A stretch of 24,237 bases of DNA, taken from positions 1-24,237 of the forward strand of contig NW_014579089.1 of the NCBI RefSeq assembly GCF_000485595.1, given 5' to 3'. This DNA comes from Priapulus caudatus. Lineage: Eukaryota > Priapulida > Priapulimorpha > Priapulimorphida > Priapulidae. Positions 10,101-19,070 of the stretch are shown here, piece by piece. Both the position numbers and the translations under genes were made by a program. Each line of letters opens with the position of its first letter. The stretch's first letter is position 1. The notes beneath the pieces were generated by a model. The model ran no database searches and was not told where the DNA came from. It saw nothing but the letters and a program-made list of their open reading frames with translations.

Positions 10101-13100
10101 TGCCATGGGGTGTCGTCCGTCCGTCCGTCCGTCCGTAAACATTTGGCTATGGTCAATGATAACTCAAGAACAGTTTGACCCACATGTTTCAAATTGGCAT
10201 ATATTGTTACTCCTATGGGAGAGTTTGAACGTCCTTATTTTGCGAGAACGCCAGTCGACCTACTTTCGAGCCACGCCCACTTTTTTGGCAAAATGAAAAT
10301 GGCATCTAAATTCATTCGATTTTTGTTAAATTATTGGTATGTGAATGTGTAAGGCTAGCCCCAAAACAGTTGTTACTCCTATGGGAGAGATGACACGTCC
10401 TATTACGTTTATTTCGTCTAACTGGTTAACAACTCTACAATCATACCTATATACGTGTAATATTGTGTTTTAGATTCTTCGTTACAGTAATTTGACTGGA
10501 ATATTTTATTGTTTTTATTTGCGCGATATTTAAAAACCAAAATGGCGATCATTTAGGCGTAGCGCCATTTCCCGTCAAGATTTCAGACTTTCAGATCGGA
10601 AACATTTATTTTCGCATCGAAACTTATGCATATATATCATTATCAAGAGTATATAATGGGAGTTCTCCCATATATACTCTTTTTTGCTTTATATATCCCC
10701 CGCCCTCTTCTATCACACCCAAGGTGAGCTACAGTGTCATTGACACTTTCATTTCATTGTGCGATGTGATATTAACTGGAGTGTCATAATATAGACTATA
10801 TTATGACACTCTTGATATTAGTTGGCTCTTGGTGTAATGCATGTGGATTAGTACTATATGCTATGGTTTCAATGTGCTGCTATGGTCCTATGTGGGCAGC
10901 TGGACAGAACGGGAAATATAAGAGCGACAGACGTGGAGAAACAGCTGTTAGCACTGCGACGTCAAAGGATGCGACTAATCGAAAAAGTTGGGCAGCTGCG
11001 GTTTTGTTGCCTGGTGATAGTGCTGTGGGCCAAGGGAAGCGATGCCGTATCCACCCTGCAAGACATTTCTTTAGGCTGGGGCGATGAGGTTAGAACACAG
11101 CCAGGAGCATGGTGGATACAGCATTTCCTGTGTGAATGTAGTGGTGGCGGGCCATATTCTGAAAGGAGTTACAAATGTATTCCTCCTACTCACTTTTTCC
11201 AAACTGGTATTTATTGTTTCTGGGATCCTTCTGAAACATCTATTGCACTAGAGATTTTCTGTTTATTTATTTTTCATTATATTTGTTTCTGACGCTGCGT
11301 TTCTATTTATCACTCACATGCAGATTTGGGTTGCACTCCTCTCAGAAATGTGGTGCTTTTATCTCACTTTAGTTGGATAATGTTCAATAGTCTTCACAGT
11401 GTTTGCTCACTTTCACAGACCGAGAACGCCGTTACGGCAGATGTTCTGCGGGTGCAGAAGGTGCTGCTGTCTCTCAGAAAGTACAGAATGGGACTGATTC
11501 AGACCCCTGACCAGCTGAGGTTTTCATATGTTGCGATTTTAGAGGGCTTGAAGGCACTCGTGGGAAAAGATGGCCAACGGGACCTCCAGGTGCGGAGAGG
11601 GTAGCAAGGGCAAGCATTGAGAATGTGTGCATGTATAAGTGTCCCTACTATTATCTGATATCACCTCAATGCCACTTGAAGTACAGGCTGCTAAATCCTT
11701 TATTATACCGTTAGAGCATAATTGGTCATTTTCAAGATTGTGCTTTACTTAAGAGTGCCTTGTTTATATGAGGTGGATCCAATATAGTTTGTTATAATTT
11801 TAAACTAGTAGACCTTTCCATTCTGTGTTATCATGGGTAGCATGGGGTTTAAGACATGGTTTCATGCCAGTTACTTGCATGCTCTGGTTGTATGAGATAT
11901 AATTACTTGCACTGCTTGTTCACCTTACTCTAACATTTCTGTTTGCTACTATTAAACACGTTCAATTTTGAAAATTATTTGCGGTAAAAGAGGGAATGCA
12001 TGCTCTTATTACTACCTTCTTATTTTAACTTAATATAGTTCAGTTAAATTTATATATCCACTGTGTACAATTACTTTACAAATAGAGAACATTTTATTGT
12101 GATGAAATGTGTTTATATATATATATATGCCAGGGTGTTAGTGTGCTGCTATAGACCTATGTGGGCAGCTGGCCACGCACACGTACATAATTGTATACAA
12201 ATTTTAAACTGAAAAAGAAGAAACTATATGTCGAATAATGATAAAATAATTGCACTTTTTAGTTTGGTAAGTTTCTACACGTGATTTTGCTTTATTCTAA
12301 CAAATTAATACAACTGTTGAAGGAGGAGGATGGTGATAGTGGAGTGAGCAGCATGCATACTGAGGAAGAAGTAGAGGAAATACCACAGGACTTGCACATA
12401 GGTAACATGATAAATGGTAGTCAGTCAAATGTAGATGAAGTTTCAAATTCTGAGTAAACATAGAGTGAACCATATTGCATTGTTAAAATATGATACATAT
12501 CACAAACTTAAATACTGAAAGATCCAACATGAATGAAAATAATATTCATTACAGATAGCTATTTCTAGACAGCATACTGATGCATTTACACTAAGGTTCC
12601 AGTGTATCCACAAGTATATAATTATTTCATTACCTTTCACTACTTGCTGCCCCTATGCATCATACTGTTCAATATGTAACAGTTAAATTTACTATTACTA
12701 ACAGTAGCTGTTTTTTGATAGGTGATGGCTGTAAATTAAGTGAGGGAGTGAGCACAAGTGGGGAGGATGGGGAGGAGGAGGAGGAGGAATTTGAAACAGA
12801 GGCGTTTGAGGAGAAGGAGGGGTCCAACAGCAGCTCGATGTCTGAAGATAAGCAAGCAACAGTAGCCCAAAAACGTGCTTCTGTCAATTCTATTGAATTT
12901 GAGTAAGGCATAATTTAATGTATATGCTTAAATTTGATGATTGGCCCAGATCTATTACTAATTATAATAGTTTAGAAAGTTCTTATTTTTCTTTAAATTA
13001 TTTCTTTACACCAACCAGTTAATTACTCTGGGAAAGCCACAATATACTGATGTATGTAATAATATGAATTGACTACACCTTATATTTTGTTAGAATTTTC

Positions 13101-13229
13101 TAGCACACTTTGTCATGATCGCGTTACCATTTACCTTGACAACCAGAATTAGTGAAGATAAACTAATTGTAAAATGTTTTCTGTTCTAGGAGTCCTAAGC
13201 GACTGAAGAGTGAATCGGGTGACATCTAA
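7010..13229 (+). CDS. PTPN1/2: Protein tyrosine phosphatase, non-receptor type 1/2-like (PTP1B/TC-PTP), 5'-partial gene, nine exons
   Basis: A cytosolic or nuclear enzyme that removes phosphate from phosphotyrosine through a cysteinyl-phosphate intermediate. Relatives act on receptor and JAK/STAT signalling. Nine exons join in consistent phase into 373 codons plus TAA. All classical PTP motifs are visible in order: [30 protein letters not shown], the WPDFGVP loop (acid Asp at 9152-9154), the P-loop [10 protein letters not shown] (Cys 9254-9256, Arg 9272-9274) and [10 protein letters not shown]. The segment [16 protein letters not shown] is characteristic of the PTPN1/2 clade and reads closest to PTPN2. 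The tail is acidic and ends [12 protein letters not shown] with a KRLK cluster. There is no hydrophobic ER anchor of the PTP1B kind, so nuclear or cytosolic location is inferred. The initiator exon (roughly 35 residues) was not found. A divergent duplicate of the Q-loop exon lies at 10,900-11,088. Family assignment is near certain; the 1 versus 2 assignment is not. Confidence 0.95.
7862..7962 (+). CDS. PTPN1/2: PTPN1/2-like exon: YDHSR and NDYINASL
   Basis: Bounded by ATTGTAG and GTAAGTGA. Two bases complete the split Tyr codon, then [19 protein letters not shown] and a stretch ending YILSQ. The exon ends in phase 0 just before GPL, which I recall as a boundary also present in vertebrate PTPN1/2. 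Confidence 0.95.
8383..8481 (+). CDS. PTPN1/2: PTPN1/2-like exon: GPLSNT to VIEKGM
   Basis: Exactly 33 codons, phase 0 at both ends, between TTATTCCAG and GTAGGTGAG. It contains [17 protein letters not shown] and IVMLN, the core helix and strand of the PTP domain. Confidence 0.95.
8717..8866 (+). CDS. PTPN1/2: PTPN1/2-like exon: KCHQYWP
   Basis: Fifty codons, phase 0 at both ends, between ACATTTTCAG and GTGAGACACG. It begins PKCHQYWP, the conserved PTP strand, and ends RMLQLTNLN. The middle is less conserved, as in relatives. Confidence 0.95.
9104..9313 (+). CDS. PTPN1/2: PTPN1/2-like exon: WPD loop and catalytic P-loop
   Basis: Seventy codons, phase 0 at both ends, between CTTTGTGCAG and GTAAGGTCG. 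It carries the WPD loop (9146-9154) with the general acid Asp, and [12 protein letters not shown] (from 9251) with the nucleophilic Cys and phosphate-binding Arg. All catalytic residues are intact, so the enzyme should be active if the normal Q-loop exon is used. Confidence 0.98.
9314..10069 (+). other. Intron sequence, left part
   Basis: First 756 bases of the intron after the catalytic exon. No coding exon was found. At about 9927-9985 it holds a fragment related to the foldback element at 22,014-22,823, sharing GACAAGCAGTTGGTCTT. Confidence 0.6.
9927..9985 (+). repeat. Fragment of the foldback element family
   Basis: CTCAGCTTAGGAATAAG through GACAAGCAGTTGGTCTTATT aligns with 22,654-22,705 (CTTAGCCTAGGAGTAGGAG through GACAAGCAGTTGGTCTTGTT). 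Seventeen bases match without a gap, which is unlikely by chance in 24 kb. The ends are not defined. Confidence 0.6.
10070..10730. mobile_element. Non-autonomous TIR element with terminal hairpin and CCGT microsatellite
   Basis: The left end AGCTCGCCTTG and the right end CAAGGTGAGCT form an 11-bp inverted repeat with one mismatch. The left end also folds on itself: AGCTC, CTTGAC, a 3-base loop, GTCAAG, GAGCT (10,070-10,098). A (GTCC)n tract follows at about 10,115-10,136. Inside are two direct repeats around TTACTCCTATGGGAGAG (about 10,208 and 10,373), an AAATGGCG/CGCCATTT inverted pair (about 10,540-10,575) and a 35-base hairpin at 10,646-10,680. It lies in the phosphatase intron. Similar repeats are, as far as I recall, widespread in marine invertebrates. 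Confidence 0.65.
10733..10811. repeat. Clustered palindromes built on AGTGTCA/TGACACT
   Basis: AGTGTCA-T-TGACACT lies at 10,733-10,747. A perfect 15-bp inverted repeat, GAGTGTCATAATATA with a 3-base loop, spans 10,779-10,811. Four AGTGTCA/TGACACT half-sites fall within 80 bp. They abut the TIR element on one side and the divergent duplicate exon on the other. Function is unknown. Confidence 0.75.
10900..11088 (+). CDS. PTPN1/2: Divergent duplicate of the PTP Q-loop exon (candidate alternative exon)
   Basis: Bounded by acceptor TGTGGGCAG and donor GTTAGAAC, 63 codons, phase 0 at both ends. The first part aligns without gaps to the exon at 11,419-11,589: the LL that opens the conserved helix is at residue 16 in both. 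The core reads [20 protein letters not shown] against [20 protein letters not shown]. The conserved glutamine and threonine of QTxxQ become Glu-Lys; the second Gln is kept. In PTP1B that first Gln (Q262) positions the water for phosphoenzyme hydrolysis. The frame is fully open and either skipping or inclusion preserves reading frame. It may be a mutually exclusive exon, a cassette, or a decaying copy. No transcript evidence is available here. Confidence 0.55.
11419..11589 (+). CDS. PTPN1/2: PTPN1/2-like exon: Q-loop [10 protein letters not shown]
   Basis: Fifty-seven codons, phase 0, between TTTCACAG and GTGCGGAG. It contains [16 protein letters not shown] followed by [14 protein letters not shown], the last helix and Q-loop of the PTP domain. 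The donor GTGCGG is weak. If it is not used, the frame reads four more codons to TAG at 11,602-11,604, giving a short form that lacks the tail. The next exon is in phase and follows well, so splicing is favoured. Confidence 0.92.
11590..12322 (+). other. Intron after the Q-loop exon
   Basis: No coding exon. It includes a (TA)n run at about 12,113-12,127 and, at 12,124-12,172, a near copy of the sequence that precedes the duplicate exon at 10,900. Confidence 0.6.
12124..12172 (+). repeat. 49-bp copy of the acceptor region of the duplicate exon
   Basis: Matches 10,855-10,903 with about 7 differences in 49 bases; the last 31 bases differ at only 2. Similarity stops 4 bases into what would be the exon. 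It includes the acceptor-like GTGGGCAG. The 12 codons that follow are open but show no PTP similarity before a stop. Confidence 0.75.
12323..12401 (+). CDS. PTPN1/2: PTPN1/2-like tail exon, acidic
   Basis: Twenty-six codons plus one base, between TGTTGAAG and GTAACATG. It encodes [20 protein letters not shown] and a few more residues. It enters in phase 0 after the Q-loop exon and hands one base to the next exon. Low-complexity acidic tail; the acceptor lacks a strong pyrimidine tract, so the exact start is moderately secure. Confidence 0.75.
12722..12902 (+). CDS. PTPN1/2: PTPN1/2-like tail exon, Glu/Ser-rich
   Basis: Between TTTTTTGATAG and GTAAGGCA. In the phase set by the previous exon it reads [17 protein letters not shown], a run of six Glu, then a Ser-rich stretch ending NSIEFE across the next junction. 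If the donor is not used the frame stops at once with TAA (12,904-12,906), giving a tail without the KRLK cluster. Confidence 0.8.
13190..13229 (+). CDS. PTPN1/2: PTPN1/2-like terminal exon, KRLK cluster
   Basis: After TGTTCTAG, one base completes the Glu codon, then [12 protein letters not shown] and TAA at 13,227-13,229. The basic KRLK beside a Ser-Pro site could be a weak nuclear localisation signal, as in the nuclear splice form of PTPN2; this is inference. Confidence 0.8.
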
Positions 13230-13365
13230 TATACACAGCTAAAAAATCATACTTGTTATGCGTACAGCAGTGATTAGACAAATGGTGATACGCAAGGCCT
13301 TTGGTCCGAATCTCGTTACTATAAAACATCTGTGATTGAAAGTCATCGTGTATCAAGCAATCACA

Positions 13366-13371
13366 AATAAA
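13366..13371 (+). terminator. Polyadenylation hexamer of the phosphatase gene
   Basis: AATAAA lies 137 bases after the stop codon and is followed within 40 bases by T- and G-rich sequence. It fits a short 3' UTR. Confidence 0.65.
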
Positions 13372-13590
13372 TATGTTTGTAAAAAAACTTGTCCATTTCA
13401 AACAGCTGTGTTTTGGTAAAGGCGTTAACGTGCATTCTCTGGCATTCTGGCACTCTGGCAGTCTGACTACTGTAGTGATTGCAATGTTTGTTCAATTGTT
13501 TATTGGCTTAAGAAATATGCACAGTGTAACCTTCCCATTGTATCGAATCCTATTGTAATCATCTTGTTCTTCCTCATAATTATTAACCAG
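13372..13590 (+). other. Spacer between the phosphatase 3' end and the minisatellite
   Basis: No recognisable gene. The last 30 bases (TCTTGTTCTTCCTCATAATT then ATTAACCAG) look like a pyrimidine tract and splice acceptor directly before the first repeat unit. Confidence 0.5.
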
Positions 13591-16500
13591 CTTCCTTCCA
13601 ACACCATCATCATCTAGCTTCCCTCCAACACTATCATCATCTAGCTTCCCTCCAACACTATCATCATCTAGCTTCCCTCCAACACCATCATCATCTAGCT
13701 TCCCTCCAACACTATCATCATCTAGCTTCCCTCCAACACCATCATCATCTAGCTTCCCTCCAACACCATCATCATCTAGCTTCCCTCCAACACCATCATC
13801 ATCTAGCTTCCCTCCAACACCATCATCATCTAGCTTCCCTCCAACACCATCATCATCTAGCTTCCCTCCAACACTATCATCACTCCAACACCATCATCAT
13901 CTAGCTTCCCTCCAACAACATCATCATTCTACTTCCCTCCAAACACCACTCATCATTAGCTTCCCTCCAACACATATCATACATCTAGCTTCCTCCAAAC
14001 ACCATCATTCATCTAGCTTTCCCGTCCCACACTATCATCATCTAGCATTCCCTCCAAACACCTCATCATCTAGCTTCCCTCCAACACCATCGATCATCTC
14101 AGCTTCTCCAACACTATTCATCATCTAGTTCCCTCCAACACCATCTCATCTAGCTTCCTCCAACACCATCATCATCTAGCTTCCCCTCCAACCACCATCA
14201 TCATCTACTTCCCTCCAACACATATCAATCTAGGCCTTCCCTTCCCAACACTATCATCATCTAGCTTCCCTCCAACACCATAATCATCTAAGCCTTCCCT
14301 CCAACACCTATCATCATCTAGCTTCCCTCCAAAACACTATCGATCATCTAAGCTTCCCTCCAACATATCATCATCTAGCTTCCCTCCAACACTATCGATC
14401 AATCTAGCTTCCCTCCAACACCATTACATGCATTCTAGGCTTCCCTCCAACACATGCATCAACTCTAGCTTCCCTCCAACACCTATCAATCATCTAGCTC
14501 TCCCTCCAACACATCATCCATCTAGCTTTCCTCCAAACCATCATCATCTAGCTTCCCTCGAACACCCTCATTCATCTAGCTTCCTCCAACACCATCCATC
14601 ATCTAGTTCCCTCCAACAATATATATCTAGCTTCCTCCAACACTAATCATCATCTAGCTTCCCTTCCAAACTACTATCATCATCTGCTTCCCTCCAAGCA
14701 CCATCATCATCTAGCTTCCCTCCAACACCTCATCAATCTAGCTTCCCTTCAACACTATCACATCTAGCTTCCTCCAACACCATCTTCATTCTAGCTACCC
14801 TCCGAACACCATTCATCATCTAGTGCTTCCTCAACACCATCATCATCTAGCTTCTCAACACTAACATCATCTAGTTTTTCCCCGTCCAACACTATCATCA
14901 TCTAGCTTACCCTCCAAACACCATCATCATCTAGCTCCCGTCCAACACTCATCATCAATCTAGCTTCCCTCCAACACCAATCATCATCTAGCTTCCCTCC
15001 ACACTATCATCATCTACGCTTTCCCTCCAACACTCGATCATCTAGCTTCCCTCCAACACCATCGATATCTAGCTTCCCTCCAACACCATCATCATCGTAG
15101 CTTTCCCTCCGAACCACTATCATTCATCTAGCTTCCCTCCAACACCATCCTTCATCTAGCTTCTTCGTCCAAACCATCATCATCTAGCGTCCGTCCAACA
15201 CCATCATCATCTAGCTTCCCTCCAACACCATCATCGATCTAGCTTCCCTCCCAACACCATCATCATGCTTAGTCTTCCTCTGCCAACACCATCATCATCT
15301 AGCTTCCCTCCAACACCATCATCATCTAGCTTCCTCCAACACTATCATCATCTAGCTTCCCTCCACACTATCGTTCATCTAGTTCCCTCCAAACACCATC
15401 ATCATCTAGCTTCCTCCAACCACGCATCAGGCTCTAGCTTCCTCAACCACTTCATCATCTAGCTTCCCTCCAACACCATCATCAATCTTGCTCCCTCCAA
15501 CACCCATCATCATCTAAGCTTCCCTCCAACGACCATCATATCTAGCTTCCCTCCAAACTTATTCAATCATCTCAGCTTCCCTCCAACACTAATCATCATC
15601 TACTTCCCTCTCCAACACCATCATCATCTAGCTTCCCGTCAACACCATCATCACTCCAACACCATCATCATCTAGCTTCCCTCCACACCATCATCATCCT
15701 AGCTTCCCTCCAACAGTATCATCATCTAGCTTCCCTCCAACACCAGCATCATCTCAGCTTCCCTCAACACTATCACTCATCTAGCTTCCGCTCCAAGCAC
15801 TATCATCATCTAGCCTTCCCTCCACATATCATCATCTAGCTTCCCTCCAACACCATCATCATCTGCTTCCCTCGCACCCATCATCATCTAGCTTCCCTCC
15901 CAACACCATCATATCTAGGCTTCCCTCCAACCATCTCATCCTCAGCTCCCATCCAACACGAGCATAATCTGCTTCCCTCCAACCTATCATCATCTAGCTT
16001 CCTCCAACACCTCATCACTAGCTTCTCCAACCACTATCGATACATCATACTAGCTTCCCTACCACACCAATCATCATCTAGCTTCCCTCCAACACGTATC
16101 ATCATCTTAGCTTTCCCTCCAACACCTCATCATCTAGCTTCCTCCGAACACTATCCATCATCTAGCTTCCCTCCAACACCTCTCAATCTAAGCTTCCCTC
16201 CAAACACCATCATCATCTAGCCTTCCTTCCACACTATCATCATCTAAGCCTCCCGTCAACCACCCATCATCATTCTAGCTTCCCGTCGCACCACTATCAT
16301 CCATCAATTAGCTTCCCTCCGAACACGATCATCATCTAGCTTCCCTCAACACTATCATTATCTAGCCTTCCCTCCAACACCATCAATCATCTAGCTTGCC
16401 CTCAACACTATCATCATCTAGCTTCCTTCCAAACACCATTCATATACTAGCTTCCCTCCAACACCATCATCAATCTAGCTTGCCTTCCAACACTATCATC

Positions 16501-16850
16501 ATGCTGCTTCCCTCGCAACAGCCATCATCATCTAGCTTCCTCCAACACTCATCGTCTAGCCTTCGCCTCCAACACCATCAATCGATCTAGCTTCCCGTCC
16601 AACCACCATCATCATCTAGCTTCCTCAACACCATCATCATCTAGCTTCCCTTCCAAAGAACCATCACGCATCGTAGCTTCCCTCCAACACTATCTTCCCT
16701 CCAACACTATCATCATCTAGCTTCCCTCCAACACTATCATCATCTAGCTTCCCTCCAACACCATCATCATCTAGCTTCCCTCCAACACCATCATCATCTA
16801 GCTTCCCTCCAACACCATCATCATCTAGCTTCCCTCCAACACTATCATAT
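13591..16850 (+). repeat. 27-bp minisatellite, about 120 units
   Basis: The unit starts CTAGCTTCCCTCCAACACC and ends ATCATCAT; a common variant has CTA in place of CCA. About ten exact units open the array (to about 13,880) and about six close it (from about 16,695). The middle is full of single-base insertions and deletions. The unit is nine codons long and open in two + frames (SFPPTPSSS and LASLQHHHH) and in one - frame (DDDGVGGKL). A shortened variant (ATCATCACTCCAACACC) occurs at about 13,877 and again at about 15,648. It lies between two convergent genes. Confidence 0.97.
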
Positions 16851-16911
16851 AGTTCTCTGTCGCCGCCGCTGCCATCATCTAGCCCTCCAATAACATCACA
16901 ACCATCGTCAG
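13591..16911 (+). other. Possible Ser/Pro/Thr-repeat exon containing the minisatellite
   Basis: The array begins directly after an acceptor-like ATTAACCAG, and the SFPPTPSSS frame runs out of the array into unique sequence (SSLSPPLPSSSPPITSQPSS) up to a donor-like G/GTAATA at 16,911-16,912. If that donor is unused, the frame stops at TGA, 16,934-16,936. The first base completes a codon in the phase left by the phosphatase exon ending at 12,902, so it could be an alternative last exon. As assembled, the middle is frameshifted many times. Whether it is transcribed or coding is unknown. Confidence 0.25.
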
Positions 16912-18894
16912 GTAATACTGATTTCCAGTTCTCCTGAATCTTTATTGATATGATGTTTTATAAGATCGTTTGTTTTATGCACACCTGGCGCTATTATAAG
17001 CAGAGTAAATTATGAGCACATCACAAAACTCCCTAATTTCCTTACCTACTCTATGCGATTATAGGTATTGTCAGTAGGTACACACCATGGGTCTTTGCTA
17101 GCACATAGCATAGGATCAAAGTGGATGCTAATTGCTAACAATTGATTTTTGTCATATTAAGTATGCTGGAGGCATTTTTTTAATGTGATATTTTTAGTTT
17201 ACTCACATCTTGCACTCTCCGGTACCAAGAGCAATGTTGATTGTAATATTTAGCAGAAATGTTTTTTTGTGACGTAGAACCTTCAAGGTACATGCTCTTG
17301 ATGGGGTCTGTGACTAATTCATAGATGAGTGGATTACAAGACTGCATTACCGAATCTCTGGTTTTAATTTTACTGGTCAGCATGATTTAAATCTGCGAAG
17401 TGCTCAATATGATGTACAGAGTATGTCATCTATCTGTGAATGTTATTTTGCTTCAAAGTGGGTTGTTTGCATATTGACTTATTTCCAGAAAGTATTATAA
17501 ATATAACTGGATTGTATATTTAAAGTAACTATATTTAAGTGCATATTAGTTTGCTGTACATGAAAGCTAATAGTTGAAAAACGTATAAAATTAAAGTTTA
17601 CAAATCATAACCATGAATTTGATGTCCTCCGTTATTATAAATGACACACCAATACAAGTATCTCTTACCTGATGTCAAGAGACAATAACAAAATGCTGGG
17701 TTGTATTGGTAGTGACAAGACTAAATCAAAGGTACACTATTTAAAAAGTAAACACAATTACAGGTTAACTGTTTATTGGAAAATCACTCAGTAGCAACAG
17801 TTTACTGCAACTTAGTGATCACATGTATAGTAGTAACAACACCAACGCGCATGTATTCCTTGGCCTATATGCACTCGTGGGCAGGTCTGGCAAAATTAGC
17901 ATTGTCAGTCTGTGTGCATTAGTGCTACACAGCAATGTCCTAAGCAAACGTGCCTTTATGAAGCGATTACCTACATATGTGTGACCCAATTGGAAACGAT
18001 CTTTGCTCCGACTTGGTAAATATACATGCGCGAGGAAAGGATACTGTCACGCGTTAAATAAATCCAATTTTCTAGTGTAATTCGGACTTCCTGTACTGAT
18101 ATGATATTTTTAGGATAGAGGTTGTTACCAATCCGTTCATATCATGATGACTGTTAGTTTAAAGTTTACACACAAATTGCATCATTTTGTTACATGAACA
18201 TTACCATTCTATATGGCATTGAAAACATTCTGACAGAGAATCAATTTTGTTGTTCCCAAAATACCTAGCCAGCAGCTGAGAACCTATTGTATAAGGATCT
18301 CCAGTGAACCGAATTAATCGTTTGTAGTAAATTACACATTTGTCATTTTTATATAGCATGGCAGCATAAGTTAAGCATTTTTGCTAATTCCATGTTAATG
18401 TGTAGCAATTTAGCCATGGTATTTAAAAAAAGACGTGTCCTCAGATAAGCTATATTTCATAAATAACCATTGTAATTTCATAAGTTGCAATGCAAGGGTG
18501 CAGTAAGTTAACAGCCAACTGACAAATAAAGCTGTTGTCATGTCCCCAATACTGAAACCCCGTATATTTAACAGCATGCAAAACAAAAACCACTCGTTGC
18601 CTATTACAATGTTTATCAAAATAGCGAGACCGCCACCACATACCGTGTTGTCACAAACATGGATACAATAAACAGTGGCAGAGACTACAATGTTTTGTAC
18701 CACACAGTTATCAGATCGGGAGTCCTCATAATGTCTACTGAACTAGTGCCTCCGTACCTCACTTGAATTGCTGTTTGATCTCGACTGTCTAGAAAAACCA
18801 TGCCTGGCTTACTCAGTCTATGTGTCAACTGCCGAATACCAGTTGATACGGCATTCAAGAGCCAAGTGCAAAACCGAGGCACCGTTGAGTCACT
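16912..18894. other. Intergenic stretch between the minisatellite and the end of EIF2S2
   Basis: No coding exon could be supported on either strand. The - strand part next to 18,894 should hold the 3' UTR of EIF2S2; the nearest clear AATAAA on that strand is at 17,772-17,777 (TTTATT on +), about 1.1 kb past the stop, so either the UTR is long or a variant signal is used. Frames at 17,180-17,383 and 18,410-18,882 have no recognisable domain. Confidence 0.5.
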
Positions 18895-19070
18895 TTAAGT
18901 TTGCTTTGCGCGGATAGCAGCGCGCTTGCCTGTGACGGCCTGGAAGCCAGACTTGATACTAGCAACACTACATCGGGATCCACACATCTCGCACTGCAGG
19001 AAGAACAGTCGCGTGTCCTTTTGGAGGATGGTGTCTGGGGATCGACACGTGTGGCAGGTCACGTACTCCT
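18895..19070 (-). CDS. EIF2S2: EIF2S2 last exon: zinc finger and C-terminus
   Basis: Follows TTTCCACAG. Two bases complete Lys, then [40 protein letters not shown] and [16 protein letters not shown], with TAA at 18,895-18,897. The Cys pairs CxxC-x19-CxxC form the zinc ribbon involved in tRNA and start-codon recognition. Confidence 0.98.

Noticed and set aside
10858-11292. 144-residue frame read as an independent gene
   Set aside because: Only its middle (10,900-11,088) shows similarity, to the phosphatase Q-loop exon, and it is flanked by splice sites; the ends of the frame are intron.
14428-16590. Separate 60-70 residue frames inside the minisatellite
   Set aside because: They are short windows between single-base indels in the repeat, not individual genes.
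13591-16850. CRISPR-like array of 27-base repeats
   Set aside because: Units are contiguous with no unique spacers, and the window is clearly animal DNA. It is a minisatellite.
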